NCBI RefSeq assembly: GCF_008831125.1
Contig: NZ_WBKA01000005.1
Coordinates: forward strand, 54,816 to 118,815
Direction: 5' to 3'
DNA: 64,000 nucleotides
Origin: Pseudoclavibacter caeni
GTDB taxonomy: Bacteria > Actinomycetota > Actinomycetes > Actinomycetales > Microbacteriaceae
A program made the translations under genes and the position numbers. The notes beneath the pieces were generated by a model, which worked only from the letters and a program-made list of their open reading frames with translations, searched no databases and had not been told where the DNA came from. Position 1 is the stretch's first letter. Every line of letters starts with the position of its first letter. Below are positions 9,370 through 18,189 of this stretch, piece by piece.

Positions 9370-9422
9370 CGGCGTTCCCGACCGTCGGCGATGCGCGGCC
9401 TTGGGGCGGCAGGGGCTGGTAG

Positions 9423-10907
<1,485 letters not shown>

Positions 10908-10927
10908 CCCGTCAGCCGTGTGCCCGC

Positions 10928-10965
10928 ACGAGGGCCCCGTCCGCCACCGGCGGCGGGGCCCTCGT
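10928..10965. terminator. bidirectional terminator between gdhA and thiY
   Basis: A 12-bp perfect stem, ACGAGGGCCCCG (10928-10939) with CGGGGCCCTCGT (10954-10965), lies between two convergent genes. Confidence 0.7.
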
Positions 10966-10978
10966 CGTCGCTCCGGCG

Positions 10979-12025
10979 TCAGACTTCAGGCAGCAGGTCG
11001 TTCGTGTGCCCGCTCGCCCCGTCGACATCCTGTTCCAGCAGGCCGTTGTCACGCATCCAGTTCGCGTACGTCGCCCAGTCCGCGGTGTCCTGCCGGCCGA
11101 AACCGCGGTCGTTGACGGTGAGCGGGACGGTGCGCTCGACCATCGTCCGCAGCTGCTCGTCGGTGTAGGCCCCCGCCGTCGGCTCGCGCAGGGCGGCCAC
11201 GGCGGTCTGCGGGTCGTTCTCCGCGTCCTGCTGGCCGCGGGCCGTGGCGGCGAGGAAGTCCCGCACCCGCTGCGCGTAGTCCGCGTCGTCGTCGAGGCGC
11301 GATCGCTGGGCGATCACGACGAGCTCGGCGTAGTCGGGCACCCCCATCTCAGTGGCGGTGAACGACGGGAAGTCGCCGTGCTCGGCGAGCTCGACGCCCT
11401 CGATGTTCGGGTACGCGCCGAAGGTGGCGTCGACCTGGTGGTCGATGAGCGGCTGGTTCAGCCCCTGGGACAGGTTGACGTAGCTGATCGTGTCCGGGTC
11501 GACGCCGTGCTGCCGGGCGATCCAGTCGACAGTGGTCTCCTGCGAGGCGAGCCCGGACGTGCCGACAGTGTGCCCGGCGAGATCCTCCGGCCCCGAGATC
11601 CCCGATCCGGACCAGGTCATCAACGACGTGATCGACCGGGGCACGAGCGCGGCGACCGAGACGACATCCAGCCCCTCGGACTCGGCGATGAGCGTGTCGG
11701 GCTCGTACGAGACGGCGAGATCCGTCTGGCCGAGCGAGACCATCTTCGCCGCGTCGGCGGTGCCTGAGGGCGTGGTGAAGGTCACGTCGACCCCCGCCTC
11801 GTCGTAGTATCCGGCCGCCTGGGCGGTGTACAGCGCGAGATGGTCCGGGTTCGGGGTCCAGTCGAGCAGCACGTCGACGCTCCGGCTCGTCTGATCAGTG
11901 TCCACGGCGCCCTGCGTGCAGCCGCCGAGGGCGAGCGCCCCGACGGTGAGGATGGCGCCGGCGACGAGGGTCCGGCGGCGGATGGTGCGGGTGCATCCCG
12001 CTGTTCTGGTGTGGTCTCCGCGCAT
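10979..12025 (-). CDS. thiY: thiamine-precursor (HMP-type) ABC transporter substrate-binding lipoprotein
   Basis: A 348-residue NMT1/THI5-like periplasmic-type binding protein. A twin-Arg-containing N terminus leads to a hydrophobic segment and lipobox LALGGC, so it is a lipoprotein. The domain begins with VLLDWTPNPDHLALYTA, the pattern of ThiY proteins that bind formylaminopyrimidine or HMP. It is the last gene of a three-gene transporter operon whose leader is a TPP riboswitch, which supports a thiamine-precursor role. The start has a GAGAGGAG site. The exact pyrimidine bound cannot be read from sequence. Confidence 0.85.
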   Translation of the reverse strand: MRGDHTRTAGCTRTIRRRTLVAGAILTVGALALGGCTQGAVDTDQTSRSVDVLLDWTPNPDHLALYTAQAAGYYDEAGVDVTFTTPSGTADAAKMVSLGQTDLAVSYEPDTLIAESEGLDVVSVAALVPRSITSLMTWSGSGISGPEDLAGHTVGTSGLASQETTVDWIARQHGVDPDTISYVNLSQGLNQPLIDHQVDATFGAYPNIEGVELAEHGDFPSFTATEMGVPDYAELVVIAQRSRLDDDADYAQRVRDFLAATARGQQDAENDPQTAVAALREPTAGAYTDEQLRTMVERTVPLTVNDRGFGRQDTADWATYANWMRDNGLLEQDVDGASGHTNDLLPEV

Positions 12026-12103
12026 GGCGGTGACTCCTCTCTTTGTCTTTGGGTGCGGTGTGAGCCGTGCCCGGCTTTCTGCTGCGGCGAGACTCGCGGC
12101 GAG

Positions 12104-12880
12104 TCAGCGTCCGCGTGGCCGCCACGGGCAGGCGACGTGCTCGAGCCAGGCGACGAGCAGGTACAGCAGCGCCGTCATCGCGGTGAGGATGACGACCTCG
12201 GCGAGCACGACGTCCGTGCGCAGGCGCGGGATCGCCTGGATCATGTGGTAGCCGAGCCCCTCGCTCGCCCCGGCGTACTCGCCGAAGACGGCGGAGACCG
12301 GGGCGAAGGTGACCGCGATGCGCAGCCCGGCGAACGCCTGCGGCAGCGCGGCCGGCAGTCGCACCCGCCAGAGGATGGCCGCCGGTCGCGCCCACAGCGT
12401 CCGCATCGTCGCGATCACCGCGGGGTCGACGCCCTCCATCCCGGCCAGGAGGCTCACCGTGACCGGGAAGAAGGTCAGCAGGGCGACGACGACGACCTTG
12501 GGCGCGATGCCGTAGCCCAGCGCGATCGTCAGCAGCGGGGCGAGCACGGCGACCGGCACGGTCTGCGTGGCGACGAGCAGCGGCTCGATCGCGCGGCGCA
12601 GCGGGGTGACCGTGTGCACGACGAGGGCGATCAGGAACGCGGCGATGACGCCGACGCCGAGCCCGAACAGCGTCTCGGCGCCGGTGACCGCGGTGGCGGG
12701 CCAGAGCACCGTGCGCCAGTTCTCGACGAGCGCTGTGATGACGGCCCCGGGAGAGGGCAGCAGGTAGGCCGGCAGCGGCGTCCACGCGGTCACGGCCCAC
12801 CAGGCGGCGAGCACGACGAGGACAGCCGCGGTCGGGGGCAGCACGTGGGCGGCGACCGCGCGGCCATGGCGGGGCGTCAT
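12104..12880 (-). CDS. thiX: ABC transporter permease for thiamine precursor
   Basis: A 258-residue BPD-type permease with about six membrane segments. It has the SsuC/TauC-like ATPase-docking loop EYAGASEGLGYHMIQA near residue 197 and the N-terminal YLLPSPGAVITAL. It belongs with the ATPase upstream (ATGA overlap at 12877-12880) and the binding lipoprotein downstream. Membership in the thiamine group comes from the operon and riboswitch rather than from the permease itself, which resembles sulfonate and nitrate permeases. Confidence 0.83.
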   Translation of the reverse strand: MTPRHGRAVAAHVLPPTAAVLVVLAAWWAVTAWTPLPAYLLPSPGAVITALVENWRTVLWPATAVTGAETLFGLGVGVIAAFLIALVVHTVTPLRRAIEPLLVATQTVPVAVLAPLLTIALGYGIAPKVVVVALLTFFPVTVSLLAGMEGVDPAVIATMRTLWARPAAILWRVRLPAALPQAFAGLRIAVTFAPVSAVFGEYAGASEGLGYHMIQAIPRLRTDVVLAEVVILTAMTALLYLLVAWLEHVACPWRPRGR

Positions 12881-13848
12881 GCCACACGCTCCCGTCCCGT
12901 CGTGACGACTCCCCCGGTGGCGGTGGGATCCGCGCCGCGGTCGGCGCGGAGGGCCGCGAGCAGGCGGGCCCTCGCGTCCGCGAGGGCGGGGTCGCCGACG
13001 AGCTCGTCACGGGGCCTGGGGTCGGCGAGCCAGCCGGACTCGACGAGACGCACGGCGGCCGGACGGCCGGCCAGCAGCAGCACGCGGTCGGCGAGCACGA
13101 GCGCCTCGTCCACGTCATGGGTGACGAGCACCATCGCGGTGGCCGTCTCGCGCAGCCGACGGCGCAGCCAGTCCTGGGCGTCGGCGCGGGTGATCGCGTC
13201 GAGGGCGCCGAGCGGCTCGTCGGCGAGCAGCACCGGCTTGTCGGCGACGAGCGCGCGCAGCAGTGCCGCGCGCTGGCGCTGGCCGCCGCTGAGTGCCGCC
13301 GGACGCCGTCCCGCGGCCTCGGCGAGGCCCCAGTCGGCCAGCAGTGCCTGCACCCGGGCGCGTGCTGCCCGGTGGCGCATCCCGCGGTTGCGCAGCGGGA
13401 CGGCGACGTTGTCGGTCAGGTCGAGCCAGGGCAGCAGCGAGTCGCCCTGCGGGGTCAGTGCGCAGGCGCCGGTGCGGTCCCGTGCGGCGGTGCGCCCCGC
13501 GACGGCGAGCGTGCCCGAGTCGGGGGTCAGCAGACCGGCGAGGAGGCGCAGCAGCGTGGACTTGCCGCATCCCGACGCCCCGATCACGGCGATGCGCTCC
13601 CCCGCCGCGACATCGAGGTCGAGGTCGGCGAGGACGGGGTGGCCGTCGAGCGTGCAGGACACTCCGGCGCAGTGGACGAGGGGCGGCGTGGCCGAGGCGG
13701 GACCGGCCCCGTCCGCTGTGGCCGAGGCCGTTCGCTCCGTCCGATGGGCTGCAGGCGGCAGCCGTGGTGTGGCCGTGGGCTGTGAGAGGTGGGCGGCGTT
13801 CGACGCGGCCTCGCTCGGGCCGGCGGACGCTCGCGTGGTGCGATGCAT
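12877..13848 (-). CDS. thiZ: ABC transporter ATPase for thiamine precursor
   Basis: A 323-residue ABC ATPase: Walker A GASGCGKST, Q-loop ALTPQGDSLLPW, signature LSGGQRQR and Walker B VLLADEPLGALD. About 55 poorly conserved, Ala/Thr/Pro-rich residues precede the domain. Of two ATGs, 13848 is preferred over 13857 because the GGAGGG at the riboswitch 3' end lies 9 nt upstream of 13848 but abuts 13857. It is first in the transporter operon, so the riboswitch that masks this GGAGGG would control all three genes. Confidence 0.83.
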   Translation of the reverse strand: MHRTTRASAGPSEAASNAAHLSQPTATPRLPPAAHRTERTASATADGAGPASATPPLVHCAGVSCTLDGHPVLADLDLDVAAGERIAVIGASGCGKSTLLRLLAGLLTPDSGTLAVAGRTAARDRTGACALTPQGDSLLPWLDLTDNVAVPLRNRGMRHRAARARVQALLADWGLAEAAGRRPAALSGGQRQRAALLRALVADKPVLLADEPLGALDAITRADAQDWLRRRLRETATAMVLVTHDVDEALVLADRVLLLAGRPAAVRLVESGWLADPRPRDELVGDPALADARARLLAALRADRGADPTATGGVVTTGRERVA

Positions 13849-13857
13849 CCTGGACAT

Positions 13858-13931
13858 CCCTCCGCTCGTGTGAACGAGATCAGGTTCGGCGGGTGTGATC
13901 TCAGCTCCCGGTCGGGAGCACCCCGTGTCGC
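13858..13931 (-). ncRNA. TPP riboswitch (THI element) of the thiZXY operon
   Basis: On the minus strand the conserved THI-element parts appear in order: ACACGGGGTGC, then GAGCTGAGATCACACCC, then GAACCTGATCTC, then GAGCGGAGGGATG. The variable P3 arm is CTCCCGACCGGGAG. The 3' end contains the ribosome-binding site, so translational control is likely. TACGCT at 13937-13942 is the probable -10, placing the aptamer at the very 5' end of the transcript. Confidence 0.95.
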
Positions 13932-13936
13932 AGGCC

Positions 13937-13942
13937 AGCGTA
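13937..13942 (-). promoter_or_regulatory. -10 box of the thiZXY operon
   Basis: TACGCT on the minus strand lies 6 nt upstream of the riboswitch core, at the spacing expected for transcription starting at the aptamer. Confidence 0.5.
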
Positions 13943-13957
13943 GCAGAGCGGGCCGGA

Positions 13958-14608
13958 TCAGCCTCGATCCGAGGCGGGGATGTCGGTGACAACGATGACG
14001 ATGAGTGTGCGCGGGCCGTGCACGCCCTCGACGCGCTGCAGCTCGATGTCGCTGGTCGCCGAGGGGCCGGCGATCATCGTGATCGGTCGCTCCGGCACGA
14101 GGCGACGGATGGCGGCGGGCATGTCGACGACCACCTGCTCGTCGCGCACCACGCACACGTGGACGTCGGGCACGAGGGTGAGCGCGCGGCGGCCCTGGTC
14201 GGGCGAGCCATCAAGCATGATCGTGCCCGTCGTCGCGCAGGCGACGGCGGCGCCGGTGACGATCGCGTCGAGGCGGTCGAGGCTCGCGGCCGGGATCTCG
14301 GGCCCGTCCACCTGCACCTCGCCGTCGAAGCCGGCCAGCAGCGCCGGATCGAGCCCGGCCGGCACACCGACCCTGCGGGCGCCAGTCTCGGCCAGCGCGG
14401 CGGCGACCTCCGCCGCAGCCGTGTCCGTGGTCGCCCGGCGCACCCGGGCGCGGTAGTCCTCGAGGCGTTCGACGAGCAGGTCGATCCGCTCGGCGTCCGG
14501 CAGCTCGAGCTCGGCGTCATAGTCGCGCACGACCGGCTGCACCTCGACCGGGGCGATGGACAGCGACGCCCGGATGCGACCGAGGATCTCCTCGCGTGCG
14601 GTGGTCAT
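13958..14608 (-). CDS. lutC: lactate utilization protein C (LUD domain)
   Basis: A 216-residue LUD-domain protein, third subunit of the LutABC L-lactate oxidase complex, which converts L-lactate to pyruvate with iron-sulfur electron carriers. Typical blocks: TGAAVACATTGTIMLD near residue 117 and GPSATSDIELQRVEGVHGP near residue 181. It overlaps the lutB stop by 1 nt. No cofactor motif is visible, as in the family. Confidence 0.93.
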   Translation of the reverse strand: MTTAREEILGRIRASLSIAPVEVQPVVRDYDAELELPDAERIDLLVERLEDYRARVRRATTDTAAAEVAAALAETGARRVGVPAGLDPALLAGFDGEVQVDGPEIPAASLDRLDAIVTGAAVACATTGTIMLDGSPDQGRRALTLVPDVHVCVVRDEQVVVDMPAAIRRLVPERPITMIAGPSATSDIELQRVEGVHGPRTLIVIVVTDIPASDRG

Positions 14609-16260
14609 CAGCGGTCTCCCCTCGTGGTGTGCTGGTCGGGTGCGGGCGTGCCCGACGAGGTTGCGGCATCGGCGGCGGCCGGGCGGGGCCTCGGCTCCCA
14701 GTCGGCGTCGCGGGTGACGTCCGCGTTGTCCTCCCGCCCCGCCAAGTCGTGCAGAGACGCATCGGCGCGGGCGCGCTCTGCGGCGAGCTCGGCCCGGCCG
14801 GCGGCGGAGCGGAACCAGTCGCGACCCGTGCGGCGGGCCGGCGCGGGCAGATCGCGGGAGCGCGTCCAGCCGCCCAGCAGGCCGGGCAGGCGGTCGATGA
14901 CCTTGTCAGGGCCGGCGAGGACGCGTCCGCCGAGCCCGGCGACGCGCTGGGCAGCATGCCAGCGGCGCGGCCCGCTCATCGCCGTCGCAGCGGCGTCAAG
15001 CACGGGCTTCTCGACCCCGGAGCCGACCGTGTGCACCTTGCGGTCGCGCAGGTCGACGAGGATCGAGGGGATGTCGATCTTGACCGGGCAGACCTCGAAG
15101 CAGGCGCCGCACAGGCTCGACGCGTACGGCAGCGAGGCGTTCGGGTCGTGGGCGTCCTGCATGCCGGTCAGCAGGGGGGTGAGGATCGCGCCGATGGGCC
15201 CGGGATAGGTCGAGCCGTACGCGTGGCCGCCGGCGTGCTGGTAGACCGGGCAGTTGTTCAGGCATGCGGAGCAGCGGATGCATTTGAGCGCCTCGCGCCC
15301 GGTCTGGTCGGCCAGCGCGTGGGTGCGCCCGTTGTCGAGCAGCACGAGGTGGAAGTCTTGGGGACCGTCGCCGGGGGTGACGCCCGTCCAGAGCGAGGTG
15401 TAGGGGTTCATCCGCTCCCCCGTCGACGAGCGCGGCAGCAGCTGGGTGAACACCTCCAGATCGCTGAACCGGGGCAGCAGCTTCTCGATGCCCATGACCG
15501 TGATGAGCGTCTCGGGCAGGGTGAGGTTCATCCGTCCGTTGCCCTCGGACTCGAAGATGGCGAGCGTCCCGGTCTCGGCGATGCCGAAGTTCGCCCCTGA
15601 GATCGCGATGCGGCTGCGCAGGAACCGCTCGCGCAGGAAGCGGCGGCTCGCCTCGGCCAGGTGCGCCGGCTCGTCGTCGAGTTCGGGATCGACGCCGGGC
15701 ATCTCGCGCAGGAAGATGTCGCGCACCTCGGAGCGATTGCGGTGGATCGCGGGCACCAGGATGTGCGAGGGGGTGTCGTGGCCGAGCTGCACGATGAGCT
15801 CGGCCAGGTCGGTCTCCTGCGCGTGGATGCCATGCGCCTCGAGGTACTCGTTGAGACCGGTCTCCTGCGTGGCCATCGACTTGATCTTGAGCACCTCGGT
15901 CTCGCCGCGCTCGGCGACGAGCGAGCGGACGATCTCGTTCGCCTCGGCGGCGTCGCGAGCCCAGTGGACGTGCCCGCCGTGCTCGGTGACCCGGGCCTCG
16001 AACTGCTCGAGCAGCTCCGGCAGTCGGGCGAGCGCCTCGCGCTTGATCCGGCTGCCGGCCTCGCGCAGGCGCTGCCAGTCGGGCAGCTCGTCGACGACGT
16101 GCTGGCGCTTGCGGCGGATGGCGTGGGTGGCGAAGTCCAGGTTGTGCTGCAGCTGCTGGTTGGTCACCTCGTGCTCGGCGGCGTGGGGGAAGGACTCGCG
16201 GCCGCGGAGGTTGCCGACGCCCGCAGGGGCGACGGGCGGCATCCCGAGGAAGGTGCTCAT
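14608..16260 (-). CDS. lutB: lactate utilization iron-sulfur protein B
   Basis: A 550-residue LutB: an N-terminal LUD domain followed by two 4Fe-4S ferredoxin motifs, CIRCSACLNNCPVY near residue 327 and CGACFEVCPVK near residue 383. The C-terminal tail after about residue 470 is Ala/Arg-rich and looks unconserved. It sits between lutA (4-nt overlap) and lutC (1-nt overlap), so the complex is made from one transcript. Electron acceptor is not known. Confidence 0.95.
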   Translation of the reverse strand: MSTFLGMPPVAPAGVGNLRGRESFPHAAEHEVTNQQLQHNLDFATHAIRRKRQHVVDELPDWQRLREAGSRIKREALARLPELLEQFEARVTEHGGHVHWARDAAEANEIVRSLVAERGETEVLKIKSMATQETGLNEYLEAHGIHAQETDLAELIVQLGHDTPSHILVPAIHRNRSEVRDIFLREMPGVDPELDDEPAHLAEASRRFLRERFLRSRIAISGANFGIAETGTLAIFESEGNGRMNLTLPETLITVMGIEKLLPRFSDLEVFTQLLPRSSTGERMNPYTSLWTGVTPGDGPQDFHLVLLDNGRTHALADQTGREALKCIRCSACLNNCPVYQHAGGHAYGSTYPGPIGAILTPLLTGMQDAHDPNASLPYASSLCGACFEVCPVKIDIPSILVDLRDRKVHTVGSGVEKPVLDAAATAMSGPRRWHAAQRVAGLGGRVLAGPDKVIDRLPGLLGGWTRSRDLPAPARRTGRDWFRSAAGRAELAAERARADASLHDLAGREDNADVTRDADWEPRPRPAAADAATSSGTPAPDQHTTRGDR

Positions 16261-17048
16261 GCGCGGGCCTCCGTCCGGTCGGCGCCCTGCAGGGTGAGGT
16301 CGCCATCACCGTCGGCGCGGGTGTTGGCGAGGATCTGGGCGAGGTGGACGGTGCGGGTGCCCATCTTCAGCCGGGACATCGCCCCGCCGATGTTCGTCAG
16401 GCATGAGGCGTCGCCGGCCGTGCAGTACTCGGCGCCGGTCTCGCCGATGTGGCGCACCTTGTCCTCGACCATGGCGGTGGACGTCGCGGCGTTCTTGACG
16501 GCGAAGGTGCCGCCGAATCCGCAGCACTCGGTGGCCATGGGCAGCTCGCGCAGCTCGAGCCCTTCCACGTGCTGCAGCAGGCGCATCGGTCTGGATCCGA
16601 TGTGGATCATCCGCAGCGAGTGGCAGGTCGGGTGGTAGGTGACCGTGTGCGGGAACCAGGCGCCGACGTCCACGAGGCCGAGCACGTCGACGATGAACTC
16701 GGACAGGTCGTAGGTCTTGGCGTTGACCCGCTCGACGCCCTCGCGCAGCGCCGCGTCGCCGAAACGCTCGGCGACGAGCGGATGCTGGTGGCGGACGGAC
16801 CCGGTGCATGAGCCGCTCGGCAGCACCACGGCGTCCACCGTGTCGTCGCCGAACACCTCGACGTGGTTGCGCACCAGTGGCAGCGCCTCGCGCTGGTAGC
16901 CGGTGTTGATGTGCATCTGGCCGCAGCAGGTCTGCCCCTCCGGGAAGACGACCTCCTGGCCGAGCCGGGTGAGCAGCCGGGCCGTGGCCCGCACCACCTC
17001 CGGATAGAGCGTGTCCACCAGACAGGTGGCGAAGATGCCCACGCGCAT
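16257..17048 (-). CDS. lutA: lactate utilization CCG-domain protein A
   Basis: A 263-residue LutA/GlpC-C-terminal-type protein with two cysteine-rich CCG domains (QTCCGQMH near residue 40 and ECCGFGGTFAVK near residue 180) that bind Fe-S clusters. The start at 17048 has GGGAG 6 nt upstream and gives the conserved start MRVGIFATCLVDTLYPEV; the open frame extends upstream to 17168 but that part lies over the operators. It leads lutABC and diverges from the GntR regulator. Confidence 0.94.
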   Translation of the reverse strand: MRVGIFATCLVDTLYPEVVRATARLLTRLGQEVVFPEGQTCCGQMHINTGYQREALPLVRNHVEVFGDDTVDAVVLPSGSCTGSVRHQHPLVAERFGDAALREGVERVNAKTYDLSEFIVDVLGLVDVGAWFPHTVTYHPTCHSLRMIHIGSRPMRLLQHVEGLELRELPMATECCGFGGTFAVKNAATSTAMVEDKVRHIGETGAEYCTAGDASCLTNIGGAMSRLKMGTRTVHLAQILANTRADGDGDLTLQGADRTEARA

Positions 17049-17105
17049 GTGTGACTCCCATCGTCGCTCGGGTCGTCGCTGCCGGGGACCTCGGCGTCTC
17101 CCGTG

Positions 17106-17132
17106 TGGTCCGACCACGGTGTGGTCGGACCG
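17106..17132. promoter_or_regulatory. paired FadR/LldR-type operators upstream of lutABC
   Basis: A perfect TGGTCCGACCA at 17106-17116 and a second site TGGTCGGACCG (one mismatch in symmetry) at 17122-17132, centres 16 bp apart. The core TGGTCNGACCA is the site recognised by FadR-subfamily GntR regulators. The same core lies in the lactate permease promoter. Confidence 0.75.
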
Positions 17133-17183
17133 CGACCCACTGCAACCATGGGACCACGTGCCGGCCACGTCGGCAACGTAGGG

Positions 17184-17199
17184 TATCCTCAGTACTGCT
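17184..17199 (+). promoter_or_regulatory. promoter of the lactate regulator
   Basis: TATCCT at 17184-17189, then 10 nt, then ATG at 17200. No ribosome-binding site is seen, so the leader is at most a few nucleotides. Confidence 0.4.
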
Positions 17200-18006
17200 A
17201 TGAGAGCTCATCAGACGGTGCTGTCCTGGGTGCGCGGCCAGCTGGCCAGCGGCGCCCTCAACGTCGGCGACCGCCTTCCCGGCGAGCGGCTGCTCGCCGA
17301 GCAGCTGGGACTCTCTCGCAGCGCCGTGCGCGAGGGCCTGCGCATCCTCGAGGCGCTCGGCACGGTCACCTCCGCCACGGGCTCCGGGCCGAAGTCCGGC
17401 ACGATCATCGTCGCCCAGCCGCAGGAGGCGCTGGGGCTCGCCCTGAGCCTGCAGCTGAGCACCCGACAGGTGCGGTTCGAGGACGTGGTGCAGACCCGCC
17501 TGCTGCTCGAGACCTGGGCAGCGACGCACGCCCGCCCTGACTACGACGACTGGGCCGATGCGGCCTCCCTGCTCGAGCGCACCGCCGAGCCTGACCTGCC
17601 CGTCGAGCAGTACCTGCGCCTCGACGCCGCCTTCCACGCCGAACTCGCCCGCGCCGCGGGCAACCCGCTGATCGCGACCCTCATGGATGGGCTGCGCAGC
17701 GCGATCGCCGACCACACGCTCGAGCGCTCCCGGGCGCTGCCCGACTGGCCGACGACCGCCGATCGGCTCCATGCCGAGCACGCGGCCGTGCTGGCGGCGC
17801 TGCAGGAGGGCCGCTGCGACGAGGCGGCCGACCTGCTGCAGCGGCACATCCTCGGCTACTGGCAGCTGACCGAGCGGCATCATTCCGGCTCGCCGGCCGT
17901 GTCCGTCCCGATGGCCGACGTCGAGACGGAGCCCCGTCCGCCCGCGGAGCGGACCGTCCCGGTCGAGGAGCGCGCCGACAGGTCCGACGCGGGCGTCTCC
18001 GCCTGA
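17200..18006 (+). CDS. lldR: GntR-family (FadR subfamily) regulator of lactate genes
   Basis: A 268-residue FadR-subfamily GntR protein. The winged helix (GDRLPGERLLAEQLGLSRSA near residue 24) leads to an all-helical FCD ligand domain (VQTRLLLETWAATHA, then DAAFHAELARAAGNPLI). The final 40 residues are charged and look unstructured. It lies between lutABC and the lactate permease, both with TGGTCNGACCA operators, so it is the likely L-lactate-responsive repressor. The ligand is inferred from context. Confidence 0.86.
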   Translation: MRAHQTVLSWVRGQLASGALNVGDRLPGERLLAEQLGLSRSAVREGLRILEALGTVTSATGSGPKSGTIIVAQPQEALGLALSLQLSTRQVRFEDVVQTRLLLETWAATHARPDYDDWADAASLLERTAEPDLPVEQYLRLDAAFHAELARAAGNPLIATLMDGLRSAIADHTLERSRALPDWPTTADRLHAEHAAVLAALQEGRCDEAADLLQRHILGYWQLTERHHSGSPAVSVPMADVETEPRPPAERTVPVEERADRSDAGVSA

Positions 18007-18104
18007 GCCGCGGTCGCTCACCACACGCCCCGCCCCGTCCCCGCGCACCCGCTGCGGACGCACCACACACCCCGCCACCAGTCGTATACCGTGCCACAGT
18101 CGAT

Positions 18105-18134
18105 TTGACGTGGTCTGACCACGCTCGCTAATCT
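18105..18134 (+). promoter_or_regulatory. lactate permease promoter with embedded operator
   Basis: -35 TTGACG (18105-18110) and -10 TAATCT (18129-18134) are separated by 18 bp. The palindrome TGGTCTGACCA occupies 18111-18121, directly after the -35. Repressor binding here would exclude RNA polymerase. Confidence 0.8.
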
Positions 18135-18189
18135 GCCGCGGACGGCACCCCGTCATCACACCCGACGGATTCTCGACGAGGAGAACACC

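Noticed and set aside
14608-17048. lutAB as a GlpBC-type glycerol-3-phosphate dehydrogenase
   Set aside because: The LUD domain in LutB, the lutC partner, the lactate permease and the shared operators point to lactate.
17049-17168. Upstream extension of lutA to 17168
   Set aside because: It would place coding sequence across the operator pair, and the conserved start with a good ribosome-binding site is at 17048.
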